Part shown: positions 23,060 through 33,916 of the stretch, piece by piece
Layout of the letters: the number at the start of each line of letters is the position of its first letter
Numbering within the stretch: position 1 is the stretch's first letter
Source: Drosophila pseudoobscura
Lineage: Eukaryota > Arthropoda > Insecta > Diptera > Drosophilidae
Length of the DNA stretch: 64,000 nucleotides
Direction of reading: 5' to 3'
NCBI RefSeq assembly: GCF_009870125.1
Contig: NC_046683.1
Coordinates: 9,486,001 to 9,550,000, forward strand
The notes under the pieces: generated by a model
What the model was told of the DNA's origin: nothing
Databases searched by the model: none
Seen by the model: only the letters and a program-made list of their open reading frames with translations
Program-made: the position numbers and the translations under genes

Positions 23060-23552
23060 GCATCCCTAAGGTATCCCTAAGGTATTCCTAAGGTATCCCT
23101 AAGGCATCCCTAAGGCAGCTCCAAGGCACCCATAAGGCATCCCTAAGATATCCCTAACGCATCCCCAAGGTATCCCTAAGGTATCCCCAAGGTATCCTTA
23201 AGATATCGTCAAGGCATCCCCTAGGTATCCCTAAGGTTTCCCTAAGGTATCACCAAGGAATCACTAAGGCATCCCTAAGGCATCTCCACGGCACCCCTAA
23301 AGTATTCCTAAGGTATTCCTAAGGTATCCCTAAGGCATCTCTAAGATATTCCTAAGGTATCCCTAGGGCATCCCTAAGGCATCTCAAAAGTATCACAAAG
23401 GCATCCCTAAGGCATCTCTAAGGCATTAAATGCCATCCCTAAGGCATCCCTAAAGTATCCCTAAGGCATCCCTGAGGTATCCCTAAGGCAGCTCCAAGGC
23501 ACCCATAAGGTATCCCTAAGGCATCCCCAAGGCATCCCCAAGGTATCCCCAT
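23060..23552 (+). repeat. 11-bp minisatellite, ATCCCTAAGGY
   Basis: About 44 units of (C/T)ATCCCTAAGG with point variants (ATCCCCAAGG, AGCTCCAAGG, ACCCATAAGG). Because 11 is not a multiple of 3 the array reads through all frames. On the minus strand it gives an 11-residue period such as GIPWGCLGDAL. It contains CCCTAA, but the unit is not a telomere repeat. Confidence 0.9.
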
Positions 23553-26075
23553 AGTTTCCCTGTTTAAAAGAATGTACACAGAGAAGGCTACACTCTCAGA
23601 TTGACCCAAAACAAAGCGAGATCTCACGAGAGCTGTACTCTATATAGAGTCAAAAGCCCTTCTATGGCAAAACTTCAACTAAAAACCATTTGATTGAGTG
23701 CCAAGAAAGCCAAGAAAGAGTGCTCTTTAAGAGACGATAACTGGAAACGTTGCTGTAGAGGCTTTTATGCCAAACCGCGAATGCAAAAACAAAATACAGG
23801 ACCCGCGCATGGTGGCCCCATGAAATTATTTCTAAAATTCTTTTGCATATTCCCCTGCCCTATTTCCGTTTATTGTTGAACAATTTTCAGCCATATTAAG
23901 CAGATAATTGGTAATTAATTCAATAAATTCCTGTCGGAGATGCATCCTTCTTGCTTTTGTTTCGTGCCTCTGGGTTGTCCCAGTGGTGCCTAGATTTTGC
24001 CTGTACTTTGGCTCCAATATTCACTGTACTTTCTGGGGGGTTCGGGTTTGTTGTTGCTCTCGTCGCTGTGTGGTGCCCCCCCCCCCCCCCCCCTCCGTTT
24101 TGTTGTTTTGGCTTTGCAACGTTTTGTTGCGTCGGTCAGTTTTTGGTTGCCACATGGAGATGGCGATGGAAATGGAGATGGAAATGGCGATGGTGCAGCA
24201 ACAGCAACAACAACTTAAATTGCGCACTTTGCGTTGCGATTTTCAACATCTCGAATAGCAGTAGTGGCTGATGCTACCCGTTGCTGTTGCTGCCACTGCC
24301 ACTGCTGCTGCTGTCGACGAAGACCGGAGACGACGACGACGACGACGACGACGACAACATCGTCGTCGCTGGTTATGTGCCCCCGTGCGCCCCGTGTGCC
24401 CCGTGCCCCTGCCTAGGTTCACATTCTCATTACAGTTCATTCACCCAAAAGATACGGCTTTATGTATCTATTAGTTATGTATGTGCTTCAGCCTTCAGTT
24501 CAGTTCAGTTCAGTTAAGTTGTTGCTGTTGTTGCTGCAGTTGCCTGCTGCAGCTCTGAAGCTTGCCCCATCGACAGCAGAGCTGCCCCACCAGCCACCAG
24601 CATCAGCAGCATCAGCAGCGGCTGCAGCAGCAGCAGCAGAATTTGCGGCAACAGCCTCTCCGCCTGCCTGCATTTTCAGCCAAGTTTTGATTTGTGTTAT
24701 GTTGTAGATACACAAACAGAGGCAGAATATCCATCCAGAGGTGGAGTTAGAGGTAGATGGCAGCAGCAGCAGGAGGAGCAGCAGGAGGAGGAGGGGATGC
24801 AGGCCGAGGGCAGAGGCAGATGCAAAGGCTATGGGAGGTAGAGGCAGAAAGTTGTGTGGCAGTGGCAGCTACTAATGCAGATACAGATACAGATACATTC
24901 CTCTTGACCATCTGTCGTCGTCGTCGTCGTCGTCGTTGTTGTCCTCACACTCTCTCCCACTCCCCATTCTCTGCTCTTCTCTACCTTCGCCATTCTTTGC
25001 ACTTGCCTTCTCTCCCTCTCTGCCCCTCGCTCCATTCTTTGCTCTTCTCGTTTCCACTTCCATTCATTCCACAGCCAAAGCATTAAGATATACAAATTAT
25101 ATTGAACAAAAGTATCTGCGAGTACCATTTTTTGTTTGTTTTGTTTTTCGCTGCAGAAAGACCTTTTGCATTTGGTTGTTCTCTCTTAGATACATTACCA
25201 AAAGGTATAGATACAGTTGGTTCTTTCCCCCTTAAATGTGTTTTCACGCTTAAGATACACAAATAGTCAGATACATCCAATAGATTCATTTTACTGTTTC
25301 AAACATTGTGTTATGTTTTTGTTATGTACAACAGCATCTTTCTTGGTTGTGTTTTTGCCTCAGATACAATATCTTGCAGCTGTTTGGATACTTTCTGAAA
25401 GAGAAGCCACAACAACAGTTAGGTGCACCAATAGATACATTTTTGCCGCAATACCAACCAATTTGTGTGTGTTTCTGCACCTCTGTAACTTTAAGATACT
25501 TCTTCTTTGCTTAGATACTTATTTCTCAGTTGAGTGTTCGAGAGAAAAGTGTATTCTACTGAGATGCGCCGCTGATTTTGTTGTTGTTTCCTCTTTTCCA
25601 TCGTCGATAAGCGATAGATCAAATCGTAGCTCCCTTTTTGGGCTGGGAGGATCTGCCCCAAAACCGAGAAAATTTATTGCATCTTTGAGTTGTGCGATGC
25701 TTTTCTGCGAAAGATATCCTAGAGTCTACATCTTAATATCGAAATACGTATACTCCTATTTGTATATATTTACAGACCTGTTTTAGTAACGAAATATCCA
25801 TAGGTATATGAGTATATAGCCATTTAGGAACCAATAGGCTGCTATAAACTTCTGACAGAATGCTGCCCATTCGTTATTCAGTCGGCGTTTCAGTGCTACC
25901 CATTTTTGCAGGCACCAGTTGCAGCCAACGATTATCAGCCAGATACCCATAATGACAAATAACAATTTGCGATTTAATTTTAGAAAATTCATTTTTTTGC
26001 TTTTATTAGGAAACATTTTTTAATTTCTGTAACAGCCAACGTATTGCCTGCTTTGTACAAAAAAGGAATACTATT

Positions 26076-26126
26076 TTTTCTGACATTTTCTATATATATC
26101 TTTTTCTTCTTTTTTGCAGGTGAGTT
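26076..26126 (+). promoter_or_regulatory. recursive splice site (zero-length exon), AG|GTGAGT at 26119/26120
   Basis: A CTGAC branch-like site (about 26080), a pyrimidine tract CTTTTTCTTCTTTTTTGCAG, and then GTGAGTTTC with no exon between. This is the ratchet-point signature (Yn-NCAG|GTRAGT) known from very long Drosophila introns, where the intron is removed in steps. It sits on the plus strand, as expected if a plus-strand transcript from 3-10 kb runs across it. Confidence 0.7.
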
Positions 26127-29100
26127 TCTTGGGTCATTCTACATCAAATATCGATTTTAATATTTGCATTTTGAGGGTAAGAAATTTCTATATTATTGTG
26201 CACGTTTTTTTCAGCTACAGGTTTGAAATGTCTCACTTTTAGTCCTGAACCAAGACCAACTATTTTCGGAAGCCCGATTTTCGATCAATTCCAAGCGGTT
26301 TAATTCTTAGAATTTTGTATTTTCTTGAGTTCTTTTTCATTTTCAACTGTTTCAAAACCGTTTGATTACTGGCTTTTGTTTCATTCTCAAACGTTTCAAT
26401 ATTTTGAGCATTTCTTTCAAGGTTTTTCTGGGATATTCTTGGTATTGTCGGTGTGCCCCTTGATTATCTTGCCTTTTCCACACTCCATTGCCTTTCGGGA
26501 CAAAACCTATGGACACTCTTTTGGTTTCCACCTCTTTCAAATCTTTCTGCATTTCTTTTTGTATCTGTATCCCTTGAATGTTTTCTGTACCCTGTTTCTC
26601 TGACAACAAAAAAAAACCTGCAAAAAATTCGCGAAAATTTCGCCCAATCGTAGTTGTTGTTTGTGCTGTCAATTCTTTTGGTTTTTCCGGGCTGCTACTG
26701 AGGCTGCAGCCCCGGGAAAATGGACGAGAAAAACTGAGTGCGAAAGCGCGCAAAAGAAGAACAGAGAGAAAAAAAAATGCTGCGGATGCCTGCCTTTTCC
26801 CTTGACCCTCTGCTGGCACCTCCTCCAATTCCTGCTCGCCTGCTGGCGATTGTGTGATGTGGCGGGGCTTAGGTTTTCCAATGTGCAACATGCAGCAGTG
26901 GCAGCCACAGTGAGAGTGAGAGGGGTAGCTCCAGCTCCTGGTTGTGGTGGTTCTGATGCTGCTGCTGCCGGTGCTGCTGCTGCTACCATTTCCAGTGTGT
27001 ATTTAGCAAAAGGTTTTGTTGCTGTAGTTTAGTTTTCCCCCCCATTTTCCAGGATGGGGGATGGCTTACACAGTCAACGCTGCTGCTGCTGCTACTGCTG
27101 CTTGCAACACTGCACCAACAAGCACCAGCCATGTATACTACAATTTACAAAAGATATACATACAAAACAAATATAGAAAACGGAAAATTACACCAACACC
27201 AACTAAAACAGAAAATGCACCAACAAAAACATAAACTACACCAACCGAAAACACAACAAAGAATGAAAAAGGTAACACTACACCAACAACAACAACAAAA
27301 ACATCGATTGCAAACAAAAGACTACACCAATAGATACAGAAAAAGCTTCAACAACTGGCACAACAACTAGAGGCATCAGCAAACACCAATGACAGCTTCA
27401 ACAATATACACCAATAACTGAAATTGGTAATTTCAAACCACAGCTAAAAAAAAAACTATAACAAAAGCTACACCAACAGCAGCAACTAAAACTTCAACAA
27501 CAGCTAAAAACAAAACTAGAAAATGTACACCAACATAAGTTTCAACAACTAAGCCAACATAGGTTTCAACAACAGCAACAAATTTTCAACAACAAGAAGA
27601 AAAAAACCCAAAAAATGTACACCAACAAAGGAAAACAGTGCACAGCCTCAGCCTCGAATTCGAGGCCTCTATTCCCTCCCAGAACCCCTACACTCCTAGC
27701 TCATTTTCTCTCTCTCTCCCTCTCTCACTGAAAATGCAGATAGAGATGCAGATGATGATGAAGCCTCGCCCTCGTGACACTTTGATTTGTGGCACATCCA
27801 TCATGCAACAACCGATGCCCAAAGACTAGTTTCGTGTTTTTTGGGTTATGTTATACATAAATCATAGGCTCATGCCAACACCCCGAATTGGCCAGATACT
27901 TTTTGGCGAGAATAAATTAAGCAAAGTAAAGCACAGAAATATGTGGAATGTATGTTAAAGGAAAGACACGGCAGGAATCTCTTCACACCTCAGATATCCC
28001 TACATTCCAAGAGCCTTCAAGTGCTTTTACACCCACAATTTATATTCTCAGACAATGAGAAGACGAAAACTTTCAAAATATTTACCACACAAACACTTTT
28101 TCCACCTGAACACCCTTCATATTGCCATGTATCTGTGCTTATTGGTTGTATTATGTTTAATCGCCCTCAATGACCTTTTTGGTCAATTAAATTGGTATAA
28201 TTGTAAAGCAATTAAACTACGGATTGCCGGAATATTAAGTTGCACAAAAATAATTTAGGCAAACATCAGGAAAACTATTTTCTTCGTTTTTCCTTCGAAA
28301 AATGTTACTTAATTTCCTTAATCTTTAATCTTTCAAGTCGTGAAAATGTACTTTCATTTTCTATAATTTCCTTTTAAGTTTTCTAGTTCACACCCTCAAA
28401 TAACTCTCTCTCTCTCTCTCTCTTTCTGTTTCTATCTTTCTGTCTCTATCTTTCTCTCTTTTATTGCATTTCGGTCGGGCAGCTCTCGAACCGCCACCCC
28501 CTTCCAAGAACCAAACGGAACCCAGTCTCTGGAAATTTTTATTTTGGCATTGCATGCAGGGAAATACACGAGTATATATGCAAATATCTCCCATCTTCCA
28601 TACATATATCAATATGGTATATAGTGGGTCCTCCCAGGGACTTCGTTATTAACAAAAAGAAAAACCGAACCGAGTAGAATCTCTCTCTCTCTCTCTGTCG
28701 TCGTCATGGCCGCGCCACATCGTGTTAATGGTTTTTGGCGGCTGCCTGCCGAATATTTTCCACGATTTTCGGAGGGGCAGTCCCCTGCGTCGAGAACTGA
28801 TTGAGGACCTCTTTTGGAGGCGAGGCAGGCGACTGCTTCTTGAGGCTCCTGCAGGGGTACAGGGGTGCAGGGGTGTGTGTGTGCAGCGCGCGCGCATCCT
28901 GCACTCATGCAAGTCACGCATCCCAATCGACACACACACACACGCACACACGCACACACACACGCACGCATGTGGTGTGTAGAGAACATTGGCCAATTCC
29001 AAAATGTTCCATTTCGCGTTGCCATAACAATCCTCCTGCCGTCTTCGTGTGTGTGTGTGTGTGTGTGATTATGATTTTTGGCTAGCATAATTTTAGGAGA

Positions 29101-31859
29101 CGTGCCACGCCTACCCACAACACCCCTTAGCCACCCCCCACCCTCCCTGCCCCTGCAAAATGCACACTCTCTGTCCGTCCCTCTCTCTCTCTCTCTATCT
29201 GTGCCTCTCTGAGGAAGGATGGCGGCCATCAAACAATTATGAATACTTCACTTATTAGCCGGCACTCTGCACTCTGCACTTTTGGGGCACCAAACAACCC
29301 CAACCCCTACTGTCGAAGAGGATCTATTTGCCACTCATTGCAGCCCCAGAAAACAATGGAGATTCAGAGCGAGGGGCCTTTCTTGTGAGGGCAGAGCTTA
29401 CCTAACTCTCGTCTGTGTGTGTGTGTAAGTAATGGCCGAGTATTGAGTGATTATATGATGCCCCATGTTAACGGGATTTATTACCACAGAGAGAGCGAGA
29501 GAGAGAAACAGGTAAACAGGTACATAGGCTACACATACATAGTATATCGGGGAATTCAAGCTTAAAGATTGTCTTGCATAAGTTTGAAGATGATGGAAAG
29601 CTGCTTCTTCAATGATTTGAGGGAAAACCAACAGCCCTGCTCCGGTTTTCGCAACTTTTTGCCATCTAGAGTTTTTTATTCCTTGATAAAAACAGCTGTT
29701 TGCTTATAAAAACCAAAAACAAAACCTAAATTATTGATATTCAGGTGATTTGAGGTGTGTTTAGAAATAAATTGACTAAAAATTTAAATTTCCAAAATAA
29801 TTAAAAATTAAATTAAATATTTTAAATAATTAAATAATAAATAAATTCATGAAATATTGTTAAGAAAATTAAGAATGATATAGGGACTACTACAAATGAT
29901 TTCGAAACGACACGACAAGCCGAGGTTGACTGCCGCATGACGCGCGACACGTATTATAATTAATTTAATAACAGTTTTTGTTTACAAATATTAAAATAAA
30001 ATAGGGCGGAATAGATATATAGGATAGCTTATGGGAAACCAAGTGCTTAGAGAAGATCTATCATCTGTCGAGACCTAAAAGCTTCTCAGCTTTCCGCCTA
30101 AAAGCCTAGTTCTTTATAAGAATTAGACTTAATTTGTTCCTCCTTTATTCGAACACATTTTCATATCTCTGCCCGTAACTCTCTTCTCTGCACTCTGCTC
30201 TTCTTGGGCTTTAATTTTCTCTTTTGTGTTCCCAAAATTGAAAATTTCCATAGCCTACTTATCGGCCCCGGAAGAGTTGCTCCTCCAGCCTGGTCCGGTA
30301 TGGTCAGTTTCGGAAATTCCGTAATTACTTTTCTAAGAACAATTGATTTGGCATGGACCCAAGCCCCTTTAAACCCCCGCCCCATGGGCCAGGAGGCTTG
30401 GAAGTGCTGTCTTTTTGAGGGCAGGTATTGTGATTTGTCCTTTGTTTGTTTCCTTTGTCTCATACCATTTTGAATTTCAATTTTGAGAGATATATTTTGC
30501 AATTTTGTGGGAATTTTTAGTGTACTTTTCATTTATTCAGAGTTGGTTTGCTTTAAGGGCGGACACAGCTGGGGGCTCCCAAAGATTGGACCATCACAGG
30601 ACGACGAGAACAGCAGCTAGTCGGGAGTAGGGATCATGGAGGTCTTGAAGATTCCCCGGGGAGTCCCAAAAACGAGATCTATAGCAGATGAAGGCCTACA
30701 AGGGACTGGTGAAGAAACGACTTGCAGTGGTCATGGAAATCATTCCGAGATGGCTATTTGTTGAGCCAAGAGCTCACTCTATATCCCGAGGTGTCTTATA
30801 TTTCTAGTCTTATATACAATCAGGCACAAGAGGACCCGTACATTCGCTCTTTGGTGTACGAAAAAGTGTAGCTCCATTTTTGCATTTCCATATCTCTACC
30901 TCGCTGTGAGCCCTGTTTCTCTTTTTCCTCTTGCTGGCTGGGATTGCATTGCATCAACACCTGCCCCTCGAACCCCCCCACACACGCCCACACAGATACA
31001 AAAATGGGCGAAAACTCTCCAATATATGTACCTCCTGTGTGGTCCTGCGATGCGTTTTATTAAATGTACATCAAGCCGAACAATTTTTTGGAAGCAGAAG
31101 CACAGACCTGCACCCACATTGCACCACACAGCAGTTCGTTGGCTGCGCTTCGTACTCGTCCTCGTTCTCGTCCTCGTCGGGGCTTTTGGGGTCGCCTTTG
31201 AGGTCGCTCGTTGTCGTCGTCGTCGTTGTCGTCGCTCGTTGTCACGAGCCAACAATTTTGTGCTGATTCTATTTTGTCCATAACTCAGCCAGCGACCGAA
31301 TCCATCCAGCCTCCCTTTCTCTCTCTCTCTCTCTCTCTCTGGCCTTCTCTGTCTCTCTGGGAGTGTGTGTACCCATCTCTTTCTGGCACGCTACATATGC
31401 AGACCATCTCTTTCTAGTCGTGCACCCATCCAGCAGGCAAGCAGCCAAGCAGCCAAGCAACCGCGTATCCCGCGTTGCCCGATGGCCAAAATGCCACTTA
31501 AAGTTTGGTTCCGTTCCTCGCAGTATTCGGTTGTTGTCCAGCCCCTTCTCTCTCACTCGTCGCTTATCGCTCGTCGTCGAAATGTAGGGAAAAACCAAGT
31601 GAAAAGCTAAGGAAGAGCAACCTCAAACTTGGGCGTCCCAGAGAAGCCCCAGAAGCAAGGCCAAGTCAAGCCCTCAAGGATTCTTATCCCGCTTAGCAAA
31701 TGCTTTAAGGCTTTCGACGCTAAAAGTTAGACAGCGAGACAGAGAGAGAGCGAGAGCAAGAACGAGAAAGATTGAGGAAGTGACAAACACCAGCCACAGA
31801 CAGCAACAGAGAGAGCGAGAGAGACCGAGAGAGAACCTGAGAGAGAGCAAGAGAAGAGC
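26127..31859 (+). other. intron segment without recognised exons
   Basis: Contains the CAA-rich repeat at 27130-27620, CT runs (28400-28460, 28680-28700, 29180-29200), (CA)n at 28930-28970, (TG)n at 29048-29067, AT-rich sequence 29740-29990 and a CT run at 31318-31340. GA-rich leader-like sequence from 31735 to 31859 precedes the next candidate exon. Confidence 0.5.
27130..27620 (+). repeat. degenerate CACCAACA / AACAACTA repeat
   Basis: The words ACACCAAC, TTCAACAAC and CAACTAAAAC recur about 25 times over 490 bases, with few Gs on the plus strand. It looks like a decayed 20-30 bp unit containing CTACACCAACA. An open frame at 27131-27370 (HQHQLKQKMHQQ) is produced by it. Confidence 0.6.
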
Positions 31860-31883
31860 ATGATGATGCTCCGAAATCTACTG
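31860..31883 (+). CDS. candidate alternative first coding exon, 8 codons
   Basis: Three in-phase ATGs at 31860-31868 begin MMMLRNLL, then CTG|GTAAAT, phase 0. The 120 bases upstream form a GA-rich leader (GACAGAGAGAGAGCGAG, CAGCAACAGAGAGAGCGAG) like many Drosophila 5'UTRs. Support is the start cluster plus a fair donor. The peptide is too short to recognise. It matches the phase and strand of the other candidate Tlk first exons. Confidence 0.35.
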
Positions 31884-33847
31884 GTAAATATTTCGAGTAA
31901 TTATCAAAGAAAATTACTTTTACTTGTGAACCCCACCAAAAAAAAACAAAAGGTGGTCTACTCGTTTGTACCTAGTATAAGAGTGTTTATTTAGTATAAG
32001 TGTTTTTCCCCCCCGTACAAGTGGAGTGTTTTGTGTGTGTAGATGATTGAATGTGGCATGTGCAACAAGTGGAAACGAGGAGAGCTCCTCGAGTGAGATT
32101 GAAAGACTTTGATTTGCTTTAGAAATTACCCATAAGCGAACGGATACTTTTGTTCGCGAAATGCTCACATTTGAGTGGACAAAATTGTAATATTTTAATG
32201 AAATATATATCTTAGACATTAAAAAAAATACTTAAAAGCGAGGGACTTTTTTTAAATTAAAAAAAAAAACTTTAGTCCAGTAAAATTCAATCGTTAATCT
32301 ATTTAAAAATATCAAAATTTATTTATTTATCAAAGCTTTTAATCTATAAAATCTCTACATAAAAGTTAGCTTGAAGAATATTTTAGGATTTATTGTAATT
32401 TCTGTTGATTTTCGCTGAGAGCGTCACTCTCTAGTGGATGTTTGCTTGCAACATGCAACATTTTGGCTTGCAACATGCCACAGATGCAACCCCAACAAGC
32501 TTCAAATGGGATTTGTTGTCTTCTCAACGTTTATCGTTCATCGGCTGTTGTTGGCCACCTAACTGTGTCAGAGCTGGTTCTGGGAGTCTGAGGTCTAGAC
32601 GGAGAACCAGTTGAAGAGCAGAGGGAGATGGAGACGTAGCAGGAGAAAGGGGGAGGCAGGTGGGAAAGGAGACTTGATGGAAACTTGGGATTTTTGTTGT
32701 TGTTGTTTGCTTTGAAGTGGAAACCTCTCTCGTTGCTCTTTTTTTGGAGTTGGTTTGGAGATTTATGTTCCGATTATTAAGGGAGTACAGATATCTATCA
32801 GTTTTCAGTGGAAAGCTCCGGCGGGGGGAGAGCTACAAAGTAAAAAGGAAACATAATAAGTATGTATATTATACGCACGTATGCATTTATGTAATGCAGA
32901 GTTTTCCACACATTAAGAACCTGTTTTCGCAGAGGGAACAAAAAACAGGCACAGAAAAGAGGAATCGAGATTAAACATAATAACGAGACCAGAGTCTCGC
33001 CGTCAGACAGTTGTCAAAGTCCTTGCCCGCTCTCGTTGGGTATCCCCCCCCCCTCCCGCCCCCCCTCACGTCGTGCCGTGCATCTCCTCTCTCCCCTCTC
33101 TCCTTTCTCCACTGTTCGTTAAACTATTTTGCGTGGCGCTGTGTCGCTTGTTCGTTGTCTGTCTCTCTGCTGGCCTCTCTTTCTGTCGCTTGTCGTTTGT
33201 CTGTTGTGTGTGTCTCTCGCTCTCTTTCTCTCTTTCTCTGTGTTTTTGTGCTTTTTTTTTATTTTTGCGCTGCTGCTTTCCTTCTTTCTATTGCTGCTTT
33301 TCGACCAGCGTCAACGCAGGCAGCGCAGCGGCTGCTCTGCGCCTGCACACACACACACACAGGCACACACACACAGGCAGACGAGGCGCACCAACACACA
33401 CGAAGAGTCTTTCATGTATTTACTACATTCCTCAGTACTTGAAGCGCCTCCGGAAGTGATGGTTTTCCGGCGCGCATTTCGAAGCATAAGCCAGCAGCTG
33501 GTCGTCCGTCCCCCTCTACGCGGCAGCATCACTTTTTGTTTACCCCATCCCCCAACGCCCCTGGCGCGCACACACGCACACGCACACGCACACGCATTCG
33601 TGTGCAAATAAAACAAAGAAGAAAAACACAAAAAAGCACAAAGTAAAAAAAAAACCCAAATACAAATTACTGCCTGTGCTATGTTGCTATGTGATGAGTG
33701 TCGAGTGATTACGGAAACATAAGAGCCACAGGAAGAAGAAGCGGGAAGAGAATTATATTAAGAAGAAGAAGAAGACGAAGAAGAAGCAGCAGCAGCCGTG
33801 CAGTGTGTTGTGTGGTGGAAAAGCAGGAGTCGTCGAGACGGTGAAAA

Positions 33848-33916
33848 ATGCGCACCAAAAGGAACGCCAGCGATTTGGGCCTCTTGCATCGCACTTGCAT
33901 TGTCGGCGGAAAATCG
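33848..33916 (+). CDS. candidate alternative first coding exon, 23 codons
   Basis: ATG at 33848 (context GTGAAAAATG) opens a 23-residue peptide beginning MRTKRNASDLGLLHR and ending IVGGKS at TCG|GTGAGC, phase 0. Codon choice is mixed and non-repetitive in a region otherwise full of simple repeats. The leader upstream is AAGAAGAAG then CAGCAGCAG. Composition is basic and soluble, with no signal peptide. Best placed of the non-Tlk-like exons to be real because start context, composition and donor agree. No family recognised. Probably an isoform-specific N-terminus of the same gene. Confidence 0.5.

Larger units (their letters stand above)
10447..26119 (+). other. long intron segment up to the recursive splice site
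   Basis: No exon with combined start, codon bias and splice signals was found. Content is mainly the arrays listed separately, plus (CA)n or (TG)n at 14080-14105, 14340-14365, 19358-19375 and 22003-22026, a C run at 24071-24088, a (GAC)n at 24329-24357, (CAGTT)n at 24496-24515, CAG runs at 24590-24645, and AGATAC repeats at 24880-24900 and 25085-25510. Confidence 0.5.
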
